The translations under genes and the position numbers were made by a program. From Desulfobacteraceae bacterium (lineage in GTDB: Bacteria > Desulfobacterota > Desulfobacteria > Desulfobacterales > RPRI01), in contig JAABQB010000013.1 of the NCBI GenBank assembly GCA_011391695.1, positions 1-61,435 of the forward strand: 61,435 bases of DNA. Reading direction: 5' to 3'. Each line of letters begins with the position of its first letter. The stretch's first letter is position 1. Positions 1 to 7,865 of the stretch are shown here, one piece after another. The notes below the pieces were generated by a model. It was not told the DNA's origin. It did not search any database and saw only the letters and a list, made by a program, of their open reading frames with translations.

Positions 1-3
1 AAA

Positions 4-41
4 GGCAGGCCGGATTTCCTCTAGAGGACTTCCGGCCTGCC
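4..41. repeat. GC-rich palindrome at the contig end
   Basis: GGCAGGCCGGA is mirrored by TCCGGCCTGCC around a CTCTAGAG centre, with three mismatched positions on each side of the core. It can form a long hairpin and lies at the very end of the sequence. It could be a terminator of an unseen upstream gene or a REP-like palindrome. Its position at both contig ends suggests that the assembly stopped in it. Confidence 0.8.
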
Positions 42-97
42 GGTCTATTTAAATATGCTTTTAATCCCGGGATTGAATGAAGAGATATCCAATCCTA

Positions 98-126
98 TTG
101 ACATTGACAATTAACAAATCTATACA
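98..126 (+). promoter_or_regulatory. Candidate sigma-70 promoter of pstB, with tandem TTGACA
   Basis: TTGACA at 98-103 is followed after 17 bases by TATACA at 121-126. A second TTGACA directly abuts the first (104-109), giving a 6-base direct repeat that could also be part of a regulator site such as a degenerate Pho box. Transcription from this promoter would begin near 133, leaving almost no leader before ATG 138. Either a downstream start is used or a different promoter acts. Confidence 0.4.
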
Positions 127-137
127 GGTTTATAATC

Positions 138-1040
138 ATGCAATTGATCGAACCATCAGCCGGAATGTTCGAACATAACATACAGATGACAGCTGAAAAA
201 CCACAAAAATCAGGGGAAACATTCGGAGGCAAAACACTGGTCAGCCGGGACAGTCGCCGGACTGTGGGCGATATTAGCGTTGAAGATCCCCGCATGTTCT
301 GCCGGAACGTGGATGTTTTTTACGGTGACAAGCAGGCCATTAAAAATGTTTCCCTGGAAATCGGATACAATGAGGTTCTGGCGATGATCGGGCCGTCCGG
401 ATGCGGCAAATCGACTTTTATCCGCTGTCTGAACCGCATGAACGATACCATTGCGGGGTGCCGGGTCAGCGGGGAAATATTGCTGGACGGCAAAAACATC
501 TATGCAAAGGATGTGGATGTGGTCCCCTTGCGGGCCCAGGTCGGCATGGTGTTCCAGAAACCCAACCCCTTTCCCAAGTCCATCTATGACAATGTTGCTT
601 ATGGCCCGCGCATCCACGGACTGGCCGAAAGTAAAGCCGAACTGGATGAAATCGTCGAAACCTCGCTGGTGAAAGCCGGTTTGTGGAACGAGGTCAAGGA
701 CATCATGAATCAATCCGGCACAAGCATTTCCGGCGGCCAGCAGCAGCGCCTGTGCATCGCCCGGGCCATTGCCGTCAGTCCAGAGATCATCCTGATGGAT
801 GAACCCTGCTCGGCGCTCGATCCCATTGCCACCTCCGTCATTGAAGACCTGATGGATGAACTGCGCAAACAGTACACGATTGTGATTGTGACCCATTCCA
901 TGCAGCAGGCGGCCCGGGTTTCCCAGCGCACCGCCTACTTTCATATGGGGGACCTGATCGAAGTGGGCCCTACCCCGATGATTTTTACCCGGCCGAGCCA
1001 CCAATTAACCCAGGATTATATTACCGGCCGTTTCGGCTGA
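138..1040 (+). CDS. pstB: Phosphate ABC transporter ATP-binding protein PstB
   Basis: PstB is the ATPase that drives high-affinity phosphate import through the PstC/PstA membrane channel. The 300-residue product has Walker [10 protein letters not shown] (85-93), a Q-loop in [10 protein letters not shown] (137-146), the ABC signature SISGGQQQR (196-204), Walker B ILMDEP (218-223) and the H-loop histidine 253. The P-N-P-F-P stretch after the Q-loop is typical of PstB. Usual length is about 250-260 residues; the extra 40 or so at the N-terminus are not conserved in the family as I know it, and ATG 165 or 186 are possible true starts. No pstSCA genes are visible because the contig ends upstream. 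phoU follows 12 bases later, so the pair is co-transcribed. An identical inverted copy lies at 60396-61298. Confidence 0.95.
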   Translation: MQLIEPSAGMFEHNIQMTAEKPQKSGETFGGKTLVSRDSRRTVGDISVEDPRMFCRNVDVFYGDKQAIKNVSLEIGYNEVLAMIGPSGCGKSTFIRCLNRMNDTIAGCRVSGEILLDGKNIYAKDVDVVPLRAQVGMVFQKPNPFPKSIYDNVAYGPRIHGLAESKAELDEIVETSLVKAGLWNEVKDIMNQSGTSISGGQQQRLCIARAIAVSPEIILMDEPCSALDPIATSVIEDLMDELRKQYTIVIVTHSMQQAARVSQRTAYFHMGDLIEVGPTPMIFTRPSHQLTQDYITGRFG

Positions 1041-1052
1041 TAAGGAGTTAAT

Positions 1053-1709
1053 ATGGCAAAACATTTTCAGAGAGAACTTGAAAAAATCAAAAAAAGCATC
1101 CTGAGCCTGGGCGCTATTGTGGAAGACCGGGTAAGGCTCGCCATAAAAAGCATTGAAAGCAGGGATGCCGCCATTGCAGAGCAGATCATCAATATGGACT
1201 ATGAAATAGATGAAATGGAAGTGGAGATTGAAGAAGAATGCCTGAAGGTGCTGGCGCTGCATCAGCCGGTTGCCGTGGATCTTAGATTTCTGGTAAGTGT
1301 GATTAAGATCAATAATGATCTTGAAAGAATAGCGGATGAAACCGTAAATATCGCCTATCGCATCAAAGTCATTTCAAAAAATAAAGATTGCAAATTCATT
1401 TTTGATTATGCGCTGATGGCTGAAAAAGCCAGTGCTATGCTCAGAATGAGTCTTGATGCCATGGTTGGGCTCGATACGGATATGGCTTTTAAAGTCTGCC
1501 TCATGGATGATGATGTTGATGTTTTTGTTCGGAATACATATGAGCAGCTTAAACTGTCTATTCTTAAAACACCCGGGGACGCTGGCACTTTATTAAATAT
1601 GTTTTTGATTTCACGGCATATAGAACGCATCGCCGACCATGCGACCAATATTGCCGAAGAAGTCATCTATGTGACTGATGGCGAGATTGTCCGGCACGGG
1701 AATTTTTAA
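1053..1709 (+). CDS. phoU: Phosphate signalling protein PhoU
   Basis: PhoU is the cytoplasmic negative regulator that couples Pst transporter activity to PhoR/PhoB signalling. The 218-residue, all-helical product contains two PhoU repeats. The metal-binding-type motifs are visible as NNDLERIADE in the first half and SRHIERIADH in the second. Length matches the family (about 215-240). The start has a good ribosome-binding site (AAGGAG, 1041-1046). The gene follows pstB as in the classical pst-phoU operon. Its 3' end overlaps the convergent tatD by four bases. Confidence 0.95.
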   Translation: MAKHFQRELEKIKKSILSLGAIVEDRVRLAIKSIESRDAAIAEQIINMDYEIDEMEVEIEEECLKVLALHQPVAVDLRFLVSVIKINNDLERIADETVNIAYRIKVISKNKDCKFIFDYALMAEKASAMLRMSLDAMVGLDTDMAFKVCLMDDDVDVFVRNTYEQLKLSILKTPGDAGTLLNMFLISRHIERIADHATNIAEEVIYVTDGEIVRHGNF

Positions 1710-2491
1710 GAAGGATTGACATTGAATAACCGGCAGGTGTTTTCAAAGATTTTTTGAGAAAGCGCTTCAGGGTCTTCTTTTCTTACTTCTGCAATTTTTA
1801 ATAGCACTGATTTAACAAAAGCAGGTTCATTACGCCGGGTGCCGTTTTTTTCCGGAGCGGGTGTCAGATAAGGCGCGTCGGTTTCAATGAGGATGCGGTC
1901 ATCTGGAATCATTGTGATCAGGTTTCGTAACTTTTCGCCACGGCTCATGATTGTCACAATTCCGGTTATGCCTATGTAAAGCCCCAGATCAAGGTATTCT
2001 TTAAGCTCCTTTCGGCTACCACTAAAACAGTGCATAACTCCTTTGCATTCTTCATTATAATTGGATTTCAATATCTCAAGAAACCTGCCGTTGCTTTCTC
2101 TTTCGTGAAAGATCAGCGGGAGGCCAAGTTCATCTGCGGCTTCAAGCTGATTTATAAACCACTTTTCCTGGACATCTTTCGGTGAAAACATCCGGTTGAA
2201 ATCAAGCCCTATCTCACCCCAGGCTTTAACTTTTTGATTTTCTGAGAGATCCTTTAGAAAATTTATTGTTCTGTCGCTGCATTCTTTAGCATCATGCGGA
2301 TGGACGCCTATGGAGGCATAACAGCCTGAATTTTCTTCAGCAATTTTGGCGGCTTTTGCCGAGCTTTTACCGTCTATTCCGACTATCATAATTTTGCTTA
2401 CTCCGGCAATTTTAGCTCTATTTATTACGGAATCCAGATCCTTTTCATATGCCCTGTCATCCAGGTGAGAGTGGCTGTCAAATAATTTCAT
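1706..2491 (-). CDS. tatD: TatD family metal-dependent hydrolase
   Basis: A TIM-barrel metal-dependent deoxyribonuclease of the TatD/YcfH family, 261 residues, the usual length. Visible metal ligands are the HxH pair (H7, H9 in SHSHLD), E93 in GEIGLDF, H129 in FHERES, H154 in MHCFSG and D205 in ETDAPYLTP. In other bacteria TatD-type enzymes act in DNA repair and fragmentation or as 3'-5' exonucleases; the substrate here is unknown. It is convergent with phoU, with the stop codons overlapping, and has no partner in its own operon. Confidence 0.93.
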   Translation of the reverse strand: MKLFDSHSHLDDRAYEKDLDSVINRAKIAGVSKIMIVGIDGKSSAKAAKIAEENSGCYASIGVHPHDAKECSDRTINFLKDLSENQKVKAWGEIGLDFNRMFSPKDVQEKWFINQLEAADELGLPLIFHERESNGRFLEILKSNYNEECKGVMHCFSGSRKELKEYLDLGLYIGITGIVTIMSRGEKLRNLITMIPDDRILIETDAPYLTPAPEKNGTRRNEPAFVKSVLLKIAEVRKEDPEALSQKIFENTCRLFNVNPS

Positions 2492-2909
2492 TCAATCTCC
2501 GTGCCTTTGCTGCAGGTTAATATTGACGGCTTCGGAAAAAGTCATTCTGCTGTGTTGCACTTCATCTTTCGTCATTGCAGCGTATCAGTAAGTACCCTTC
2601 ATTCCTAAAGATTCGTGCGCCTTGCATAATGAGCTTTTTACTTTGCCGTCTGAAATTCGGCTTTTTACGTGTCCATCATCTTATTATTGTTAAATGCATG
2701 ATGCGTTTAGCATTTAAAATTGAATAATTCAAGATAACGGTTTCTGATAAAACTCAATTTAATTTTGAAGTTGATTTAATAGCTATAATGTGGTTTTTAG
2801 GAATCCTGTATAAATTGGTTCACCGGTTATTGGTGACTTCAAATGGCAGGCATAATTGAAAATGCTGCCGTATTTTATAATATATTAATTATTTGTACTG
2901 GAGGTTGTG
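2492..2909. other. Intergenic region with a palindromic element, no gene
   Basis: About 415 bases between divergent tatD and nfnA. The part nearest tatD holds a repeat element (2523-2678). The rest, especially 2690-2890, is AT-rich and shows no convincing reading frame. It should contain the promoter of nfnAB; a ribosome-binding site GGAGG (2900-2904) precedes the nfnA start. Confidence 0.6.
2523..2678. repeat. Dispersed repeat element with imperfect inverted ends
   Basis: It begins TTGACGGCTTCGGAAAAAGT at 2523 and ends GGCTTTTTACGTGTCCATC, so the two ends form an imperfect inverted repeat of about 20 bases. The TTGACGGCTTC...AAAAAG unit recurs at 10523-10543 and, in the opposite orientation, at 21083-21104. 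This resembles a non-autonomous MITE- or REP-like family scattered between genes. Confidence 0.55.
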
Positions 2910-3740
2910 ATGTTTAAAATTGTGAAACGTGAAGAGATGGCTGGGGGCACTGTGATTCTGAATGAAATCGAAGCGCCTTTGATTGCCCAAAAGGCAAAGC
3001 CGGGCCAGTTTGTGATCATAAAGGCCAACGAAACAGGAGAGAGGATTCCGTTGACAATGGCGGATACCGACCCGAAAAAGGGAACAATAACAGTGATATA
3101 CATGGTTGTTGGAAAATCGACGGCTCTTTTCAAAACACTGAAAGTAGGGGAAGGCTATAAGGATGTTATAGGCCCCCTGGGAAAACCTACCCACGTTGAA
3201 AAAGTCGGGACTGTCGTCTGCGTTGGAGGCGGAACAGGCGTTGCGGTTCTTCATCCGATTACCAGAGCGCTTAAAGAGGCCGGGAACCACGTGATAGGAA
3301 TTATCGGCGCGAGAAACAAGGGGCTTCTTATTCTTGAGGAGCAGATGAAGACTGCTTCAAGCGAGCTTCATGTATGCACCGATGACGGATCGTACGGACA
3401 TCACGGTTTTGTCACGGAGGTATTAAAAAAGATGCTTGAAACAAAGGACGTAAAGCTTGTTGTGGGAATCGGCCCTGTTCCCATGATGAAATTCGTATCC
3501 AAGATGACCAAGGAATTTAATGTCAAAACGCTCGTAAGCCTTAATCCTATAATGATTGACGGGACAGGAATGTGCGGGGGGTGCCGTGTATCGATCGGAG
3601 GCGAGACAAAATTTGCATGTGTGGACGGGCCGGAATTTGACGGCCACCAGGTTGATTATGATGGCCTAATGCAGCGTCTCCAGGCATATTGTGAGGAAGA
3701 GAAGGAATGTTACGGAACATTCTGCAAGATGAACCCGTAG
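2910..3740 (+). CDS. nfnA: NfnA-like ferredoxin-NADP+ reductase small subunit (sulfide dehydrogenase subunit beta type)
   Basis: The FAD- and [2Fe-2S]-carrying small subunit of NADH-dependent reduced ferredoxin:NADP+ oxidoreductase, which links the NADH, NADPH and ferredoxin pools by electron bifurcation. The N-terminal FAD domain carries RIPLT (45-49, the RxxS/T flavin motif). The NAD(P) domain has VCVGGGTG (103-110). The C-terminal cluster motif is MCGGC...FAC (C222, C225, C237); in structurally known NfnA the fourth ligand is an aspartate. ATG 2910 is preferred over GTG 2907 because GGAGG lies five bases upstream of it. The large subunit follows 85 bases later. The same fold is used by dihydroorotate dehydrogenase electron-transfer subunits, but the pairing with nfnB argues for NfnA. 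Confidence 0.88.
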   Translation: MFKIVKREEMAGGTVILNEIEAPLIAQKAKPGQFVIIKANETGERIPLTMADTDPKKGTITVIYMVVGKSTALFKTLKVGEGYKDVIGPLGKPTHVEKVGTVVCVGGGTGVAVLHPITRALKEAGNHVIGIIGARNKGLLILEEQMKTASSELHVCTDDGSYGHHGFVTEVLKKMLETKDVKLVVGIGPVPMMKFVSKMTKEFNVKTLVSLNPIMIDGTGMCGGCRVSIGGETKFACVDGPEFDGHQVDYDGLMQRLQAYCEEEKECYGTFCKMNP

Positions 3741-3825
3741 TCATTTTTTCGTTGTTTGTTATGGCCGGTTATCAATATTTTTATACAGTTTCGAATTCAA
3801 TCGGAATTTTTATACGGAGGATTAT

Positions 3826-5247
3826 ATGGCTGAAGAAGAGGTAAAAAAAGGAAAGAAAGAGGCGGTTCCAAGGCAGCCCATGCCGGAGCAGGCTCCGGAA
3901 GTAAGAAGAAGAAATTTCAAGGAGGTTCCGATCGGATATACTCCTGAGACTGCGATGCTGGAAGCGCAGAGATGTCTTCAATGCAAAAAGCCGGGCTGTG
4001 TTGATGGCTGCCCGGTCCAGGTTGATATCCCGGGTTTTATAAATCATATAAAAGAAGGGAATTTTACTTTGGCGGCAAGGCTGCTATGGCAGAAAAACTC
4101 TCTTCCTGCCGTCTGCGGAAGGGTATGCCCGCAGGAGATACAGTGTGAAGGAAATTGTATTGTCGGAAAGAAAGGTCAGCCTGTCGCAATAGGGCATCTT
4201 GAAAGATTTGCCGCCGATTATGAGAGGATTAACGGAAAGGGAGAGCTTCCTCCCAAAGCGCCGCCTACAGGCAAAAAAGTTGCTGTTGTCGGCTCGGGAC
4301 CTTCCGGACTTACCGTTGCGGGTGATCTTATTGCAAAAGGGCATGAGGTTACGGTGCTTGAGGCCTTTCATAAGCCGGGCGGGGTGCTTGTTTATGGAAT
4401 TCCGGAGTTCAGGCTTCCTAAGGAGATTGTATTTTCAGAAGTTGCCTTCATGGAAAAACAGGGCGTAAAGCTTGAATGCAACAGTGTTGTGGGAAGAACG
4501 GTTACGCTCGATGAGCTTTTTGCCGAGGGCTATGATGCTGTTTATGTCGGTGTGGGAGCCGGACTTCCGACATTCATGAATATTCCCGGCGAAAACCTTA
4601 TCGGGGTTCTTTCCGCAAACGAATATTTGACCCGAGCTAACCTGATGAAGGCCTATCTCTTCCCGGAATATGATACGCCTATTGTCAAGGGTAAGAATGT
4701 AGTTGTCCTCGGCGCCGGAAACGTCGCAATGGACTCTGCACGGACTGCAATGCGCCTCGGCGCGGATAATGTTAAAATAGTTTACAGACGATCGAGACAG
4801 GAGATGCCTGCAAGGGCTGCCGAGATTCATCATGCCGACGAAGAAGGGATAGAATTCTTCCTGCTTACGGCTCCAACCCGTTTCCTCGGAGACGAAAAGG
4901 GGAGAATTACCGGCATGGAATGCCTCAAGATGGAACTCGGAGAACCCGACCAGTCGGGAAGACGCCGGCCTATCGCGATTAAGGGCTCGGAATTTAAAAT
5001 GGATTGCGACCTTGTGATAGTTGCCGTCGGAGCGGGCGCGAACCCGCTGCTCACCCAGTCAACACCTGAACTCTCTTTAAACAAGCGCGGTTACATCATT
5101 GCTGATCCAGAGACCGGCAAAACCACAAAGAAGGGCGTGTGGGCAGGCGGCGATATTGTGACGGGTTCCGCGACCGTTATTCTTGCCATGGGAGCCGGGA
5201 GAAAAGCCGCCGACTCCATTCACAATTATCTTAAGTGGGGATGGTAG
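3826..5247 (+). CDS. nfnB: NfnB-like large subunit (glutamate synthase small-subunit homologue, GltD/SudA type)
   Basis: A 473-residue flavoprotein. An N-terminal bis-[4Fe-4S] domain has C50, C53, C58 and C62 plus C97, C101, C107 and C111. A first nucleotide-binding motif VVGSGPSG begins near residue 154, and a second, VVVLGAGNVAMDSART, lies near residue 290. The closing GGDIVTGSATVILAMGAGR is the flavin-binding end of the GltD family. With no glutamate synthase large subunit nearby and nfnA directly upstream, NfnB is more likely than GltD. RBS GGAGG lies seven bases before the ATG. It is followed by a strong intrinsic terminator, so nfnAB is a two-gene operon. Confidence 0.88.
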   Translation: MAEEEVKKGKKEAVPRQPMPEQAPEVRRRNFKEVPIGYTPETAMLEAQRCLQCKKPGCVDGCPVQVDIPGFINHIKEGNFTLAARLLWQKNSLPAVCGRVCPQEIQCEGNCIVGKKGQPVAIGHLERFAADYERINGKGELPPKAPPTGKKVAVVGSGPSGLTVAGDLIAKGHEVTVLEAFHKPGGVLVYGIPEFRLPKEIVFSEVAFMEKQGVKLECNSVVGRTVTLDELFAEGYDAVYVGVGAGLPTFMNIPGENLIGVLSANEYLTRANLMKAYLFPEYDTPIVKGKNVVVLGAGNVAMDSARTAMRLGADNVKIVYRRSRQEMPARAAEIHHADEEGIEFFLLTAPTRFLGDEKGRITGMECLKMELGEPDQSGRRRPIAIKGSEFKMDCDLVIVAVGAGANPLLTQSTPELSLNKRGYIIADPETGKTTKKGVWAGGDIVTGSATVILAMGAGRKAADSIHNYLKWGW

Positions 5248-5318
5248 TGAACGGGAAAAGGGTCAAAGGCACAGATGCACAAAGTCAGAAGAAAGTGAAG
5301 AGTAAATTGTGAGTCGTC

Positions 5319-5352
5319 AAAAAGCCGGGAAGGAATCCTTTCCGGCTTTTTT
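5319..5352 (+). terminator. Rho-independent terminator after nfnAB
   Basis: AAAAGCCGGGAAGGA is followed by TCCTTTCCGGCTTTTTT, giving a perfect GC-rich stem with a T-run, 71 bases after the nfnB stop. The symmetric A-run and T-run mean it could work in either direction. Confidence 0.9.
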
Positions 5353-5670
5353 ATGTTAAAGGCGCATCCGGCATATTCTTCAAATAAACATTTCCTTGAT
5401 ATAAGGAAATGTTTCATGCAATTCTTCCTAATAAAAAAAGCATGTCCCTGTTATTGTCCCCTCCTCCTCTTCAAAGCCCAACGGCTTGGAGCGGGGTATA
5501 AGAGGCCGCACGGGCCAGACACGAGAAAGGTCTCTGGCCAATTCTTGCAAGGCGTTATCGGGAGGCGCTGAGCGAGGCCAGATCATCAACCAATCCCTTG
5601 ATTTCTTGTATCGCTGACGATTTGGAGGCACAGGCATTTGTCTATCTTGAAGGTCAAGGGCGGCCCTGAA
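5353..5670. other. Intergenic region with two hairpins, no convincing gene
   Basis: A hairpin at 5386-5414 has arms AAACATTTCCTT and AAGGAAATGTTT. A second inverted repeat pairs GGCCAGA (5513-5519) with TCTGGCC (5533-5539). A 69-codon open frame on the minus strand (5428-5637) has no recognised domain and no clear ribosome-binding site; it may be a remnant. The start of the exported protein gene follows. Confidence 0.5.
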
Positions 5671-6618
5671 ATGAAAAAATTAGCGCTATGGTGTCTATTG
5701 ACCGGAATCGGCTTTTTTGTGTATCCCTTTTACGCGGGCGCGTGTTCCTGCACATGGAATGGCCCTTTTATTGCGGTATCAAAGGATGCTCCGCTGGTAA
5801 TTCATGGCCGGATTATTCGCCATCATCCCGGACAATCGCCGACCATGGATGTTCTCGTTTTGGAAACGTTAAAAGGGGGGATACTTGATTCCGGAATGGT
5901 TGTTCAGATGGGAGACGGGATGCACTGCCGACCGACACTCGAAGGCTTTACACCACAAAGTGAATGGATATTGGCACTAAATGGGCCAGGGGCGAAGCCC
6001 GGTGAGGGTTTTGCTCTTTCGCATTGCGGAGAGTATTGGCTCCGTGTATCAAATAGTGAAGTTATCGGCAGTATAGATGGCACACAGTCACTGGTAAAAC
6101 GCGTGGCTTTGGATGAATTCAAACTTAAGTTTCTATATCCTCGTTTTGGTGAAACATTCTCGGGGCGTATCAATCATGGGAAAAGATTCTATCGCCCATT
6201 TGGTTTCCGTTTCGAGTTCATCCTCGAGCCGATGTCTGACGGATGGGAAATCTTGATCAAAGAATATGGGCGCGACGAAAACATAGCGCGGCTAACCCCT
6301 CCTTTTCACTTTGCCCCCAATCCAAGGAATATCGAAGGATGGCATTTATCCGGGAATCCTTCCGGGTGCGTCTCGCGTCCCCATCTCGCCGAAGCTGGTA
6401 CTGCCAATCCAAGAAACTTTATTTTTTCCCCTGAAGTGGGGAAGCGCATTGACGGGCCAACTGCGGGCCGCGCGGTAACTGCTCAAGAAATCGAAGATAT
6501 CCGGCGTTTCGGTCGGGGCGTATTGACCATTAAAAAATACAAGCTTGAACCGGGCGGGGACGGTTGCTCGAAAATAGAATGGATGGAATTTTTCGTCCAG
6601 TTAGAAGGCGGATCTTGA
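5671..6618 (+). CDS. Exported protein with an N-terminal CSC, TIMP/NTR-like domain
   Basis: A 315-residue product if ATG 5671 is used. This start gives a clear signal peptide (MKKLALWCLLTGIGFFVYPF, cleavage expected just before CSC); an upstream TTG at 5638 would bury it. Mature protein begins C-S-C, continues with an F...A..V..G.I pattern and has further cysteines at HC and LSHCGEYW. That resembles the OB-fold netrin/TIMP-like domains of bacterial exported proteins, whose N-terminal cysteine pair forms disulfides. The C-terminal 150 residues are not recognised. The gene ends 46 bases before the RAYT element, so it may be a passenger or simply the insertion site. Function unknown. Confidence 0.6.
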   Translation: MKKLALWCLLTGIGFFVYPFYAGACSCTWNGPFIAVSKDAPLVIHGRIIRHHPGQSPTMDVLVLETLKGGILDSGMVVQMGDGMHCRPTLEGFTPQSEWILALNGPGAKPGEGFALSHCGEYWLRVSNSEVIGSIDGTQSLVKRVALDEFKLKFLYPRFGETFSGRINHGKRFYRPFGFRFEFILEPMSDGWEILIKEYGRDENIARLTPPFHFAPNPRNIEGWHLSGNPSGCVSRPHLAEAGTANPRNFIFSPEVGKRIDGPTAGRAVTAQEIEDIRRFGRGVLTIKKYKLEPGGDGCSKIEWMEFFVQLEGGS

Positions 6619-6664
6619 ATTGCTTTCCGGAATCACAGGGACGGAGTTTGCAATCAAACACTAT

Positions 6665-7758
6665 ATAGGGGACGTCCTAAACATTTAAACTTGATTAATA
6701 TATAGAGGTATGGTATTTAGAATTCATGCCAAGAAAATCAAGAATAGATGCTCCGGGAGCAATGCATCATATAATTGTCAGGGGAATCGACCGGCAGCAC
6801 ATATTTGAAAATGACGAAGATAGGAATAATTTCTTAAGCAGGCTCGGTGTTATCCTGACAGAAACAAAGACAGACTGCTATGCCTGGGCTTTGATGCCAA
6901 ACCATTTTCATTTACTGTTGAGAACAGGGAATGTTCCTATCTCAACTGTAATGAGACGACTTTTAACCGGATATGCTCTTTGGTATAACCGCAGAAAAGG
7001 CAGATACGGGCATCTGTTTCAGAACCGCTACAAGTCTATTTTATGCCAGGAAGACGGATATTTATTGGAGCTGGTACGCTACATCCATCTCAATCCTGTA
7101 AGAGCCGGAGTTGTGCTGGATTTAGATACACTGGACGGATATCCGTACTGTGGTCACAGCGTTTTAATGGGAAGGATAAAAATAGAATGGCAGAATAAGG
7201 ATAAGGTATTGGGGCTTTACGGTAAAAGAATCGGAGCTGCGAGACGAAAATACCGGCTGTTTGTAACCGAAGGGATTGACCAGGGGAAACGGACTGATCT
7301 CACAGGAGGGGGTCTTGTACGGAGCATGGGAGGATGGGCTGAGGTAAAAGCGCTTCGGGCAGCAAAGGTTTTTGAGAAAGCAGACGAAAGGATTTTGGGG
7401 AATGGTGATTTTGTAGAAAGCGTACTTAAATCCGCCGAAGAGAAGATGAAGAAGAAGTATGATCTTCAAGCTCGTGGTATTGAGTTAACCGATGTAGCGG
7501 TCAGAGTAGCCGAAGTTACGGGGATAGAGCAGGATAAAGTCTGGGCTGACGGGAAGAACCGGGATATTGTTCAGGCGCGAAGTCTTTTATGCTACTGGGC
7601 GGTAAGAGAGCTGGGTGTAACGATGACATTTCTTGCCCGCCTGCTGGATAAATCTGTAACGGCTATCGGAAAAGCCGTAATAAGGGGTGAGAAACTCGCA
7701 AAGGCATAACTATTTGCTGTTAGATAAGTAAGTTTAAATGTTTAGGGATGTTCCCTAT
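6665..7758 (+). mobile_element. RAYT transposase element, left copy, with about 28-base inverted ends
   Basis: The left end (6665-6692) begins ATAGGGGACGTCC and runs into TAAACATTTAAACTT. The right end (7730-7758) is its imperfect inverted copy, with GGGATGTTCCC in place of GGGACGTCCCC. One transposase gene fills the element (about 1.09 kb). The left end matches the ends of the right-hand element (53677-54771) better than it matches its own right end, which supports a hybrid or chimeric origin. Confidence 0.8.
6726..7709 (+). CDS. REP-associated tyrosine transposase (RAYT, Y1_Tnp/COG1943) with C-terminal helix-turn-helix
   Basis: A 327-residue single-strand-type transposase. The HUH histidines are in NHFH (59-62). 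The catalytic tyrosine is most likely Y119 in RYIHLNPVRAG, a RAYT hallmark. The C-terminal 100 residues (ARSLLCYWAVRELGVTMTFLARLL...) resemble the DnaA-type DNA-binding domain often fused to this family. The ATG follows the element's left inverted repeat. From codon 239 on it differs from the copy at 53703-54710 (for example A/S, R/I and N/S changes), and its stop comes earlier because of an indel near 7706. Confidence 0.92.
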   Translation: MPRKSRIDAPGAMHHIIVRGIDRQHIFENDEDRNNFLSRLGVILTETKTDCYAWALMPNHFHLLLRTGNVPISTVMRRLLTGYALWYNRRKGRYGHLFQNRYKSILCQEDGYLLELVRYIHLNPVRAGVVLDLDTLDGYPYCGHSVLMGRIKIEWQNKDKVLGLYGKRIGAARRKYRLFVTEGIDQGKRTDLTGGGLVRSMGGWAEVKALRAAKVFEKADERILGNGDFVESVLKSAEEKMKKKYDLQARGIELTDVAVRVAEVTGIEQDKVWADGKNRDIVQARSLLCYWAVRELGVTMTFLARLLDKSVTAIGKAVIRGEKLAKA

Positions 7759-7865
7759 TATCCCCTTTGCCGGCACCGAACCGGACCCGGCCTGGATCTG
7801 AAAAATCCAAGCCGGCTACCCTACCCGTGAACACGTACGGCTACTTTACACCTTTAGGCGCCGTA

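Larger units (their letters stand above)
1..7441. repeat. Left arm of a 7.4 kb terminal inverted repeat
   Basis: Every gene here has an exact counterpart in reverse orientation at 53995-61435, with base x pairing with 61436-x. Translations of both copies are identical in all frames, and the stretches compared base by base (for example 7161-7260 and 7376-7441) match exactly. From 7442 onward, still inside the transposase gene, the copies differ at several bases. Exact identity over chromosomal genes that stops inside a mobile element fits an assembly misjoin through a repeated transposase, or a very recent duplication or conversion. The sequence alone cannot decide. Confidence 0.95.

Noticed and set aside
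210-1004. Long open frame (264 codons) antisense to pstB
   Set aside because: It is the shadow of a GC-rich, well-supported ABC ATPase gene and encodes no recognisable domain; the same holds for 60432-61226.
3826-5247. Glutamate synthase small subunit (gltD)
   Set aside because: No large subunit nearby, and the NfnA-type partner is directly upstream.
5428-5637. 69-codon frame on the minus strand upstream of the exported protein gene
   Set aside because: No domain, no clear ribosome-binding site and no partner; kept only as part of the intergenic description.
7780-7850. TACGGCTAC string reminiscent of the 16S rRNA 3' end (reverse strand)
   Set aside because: The match is nine bases only and neighbouring sequence is unlike rRNA; taken as chance.
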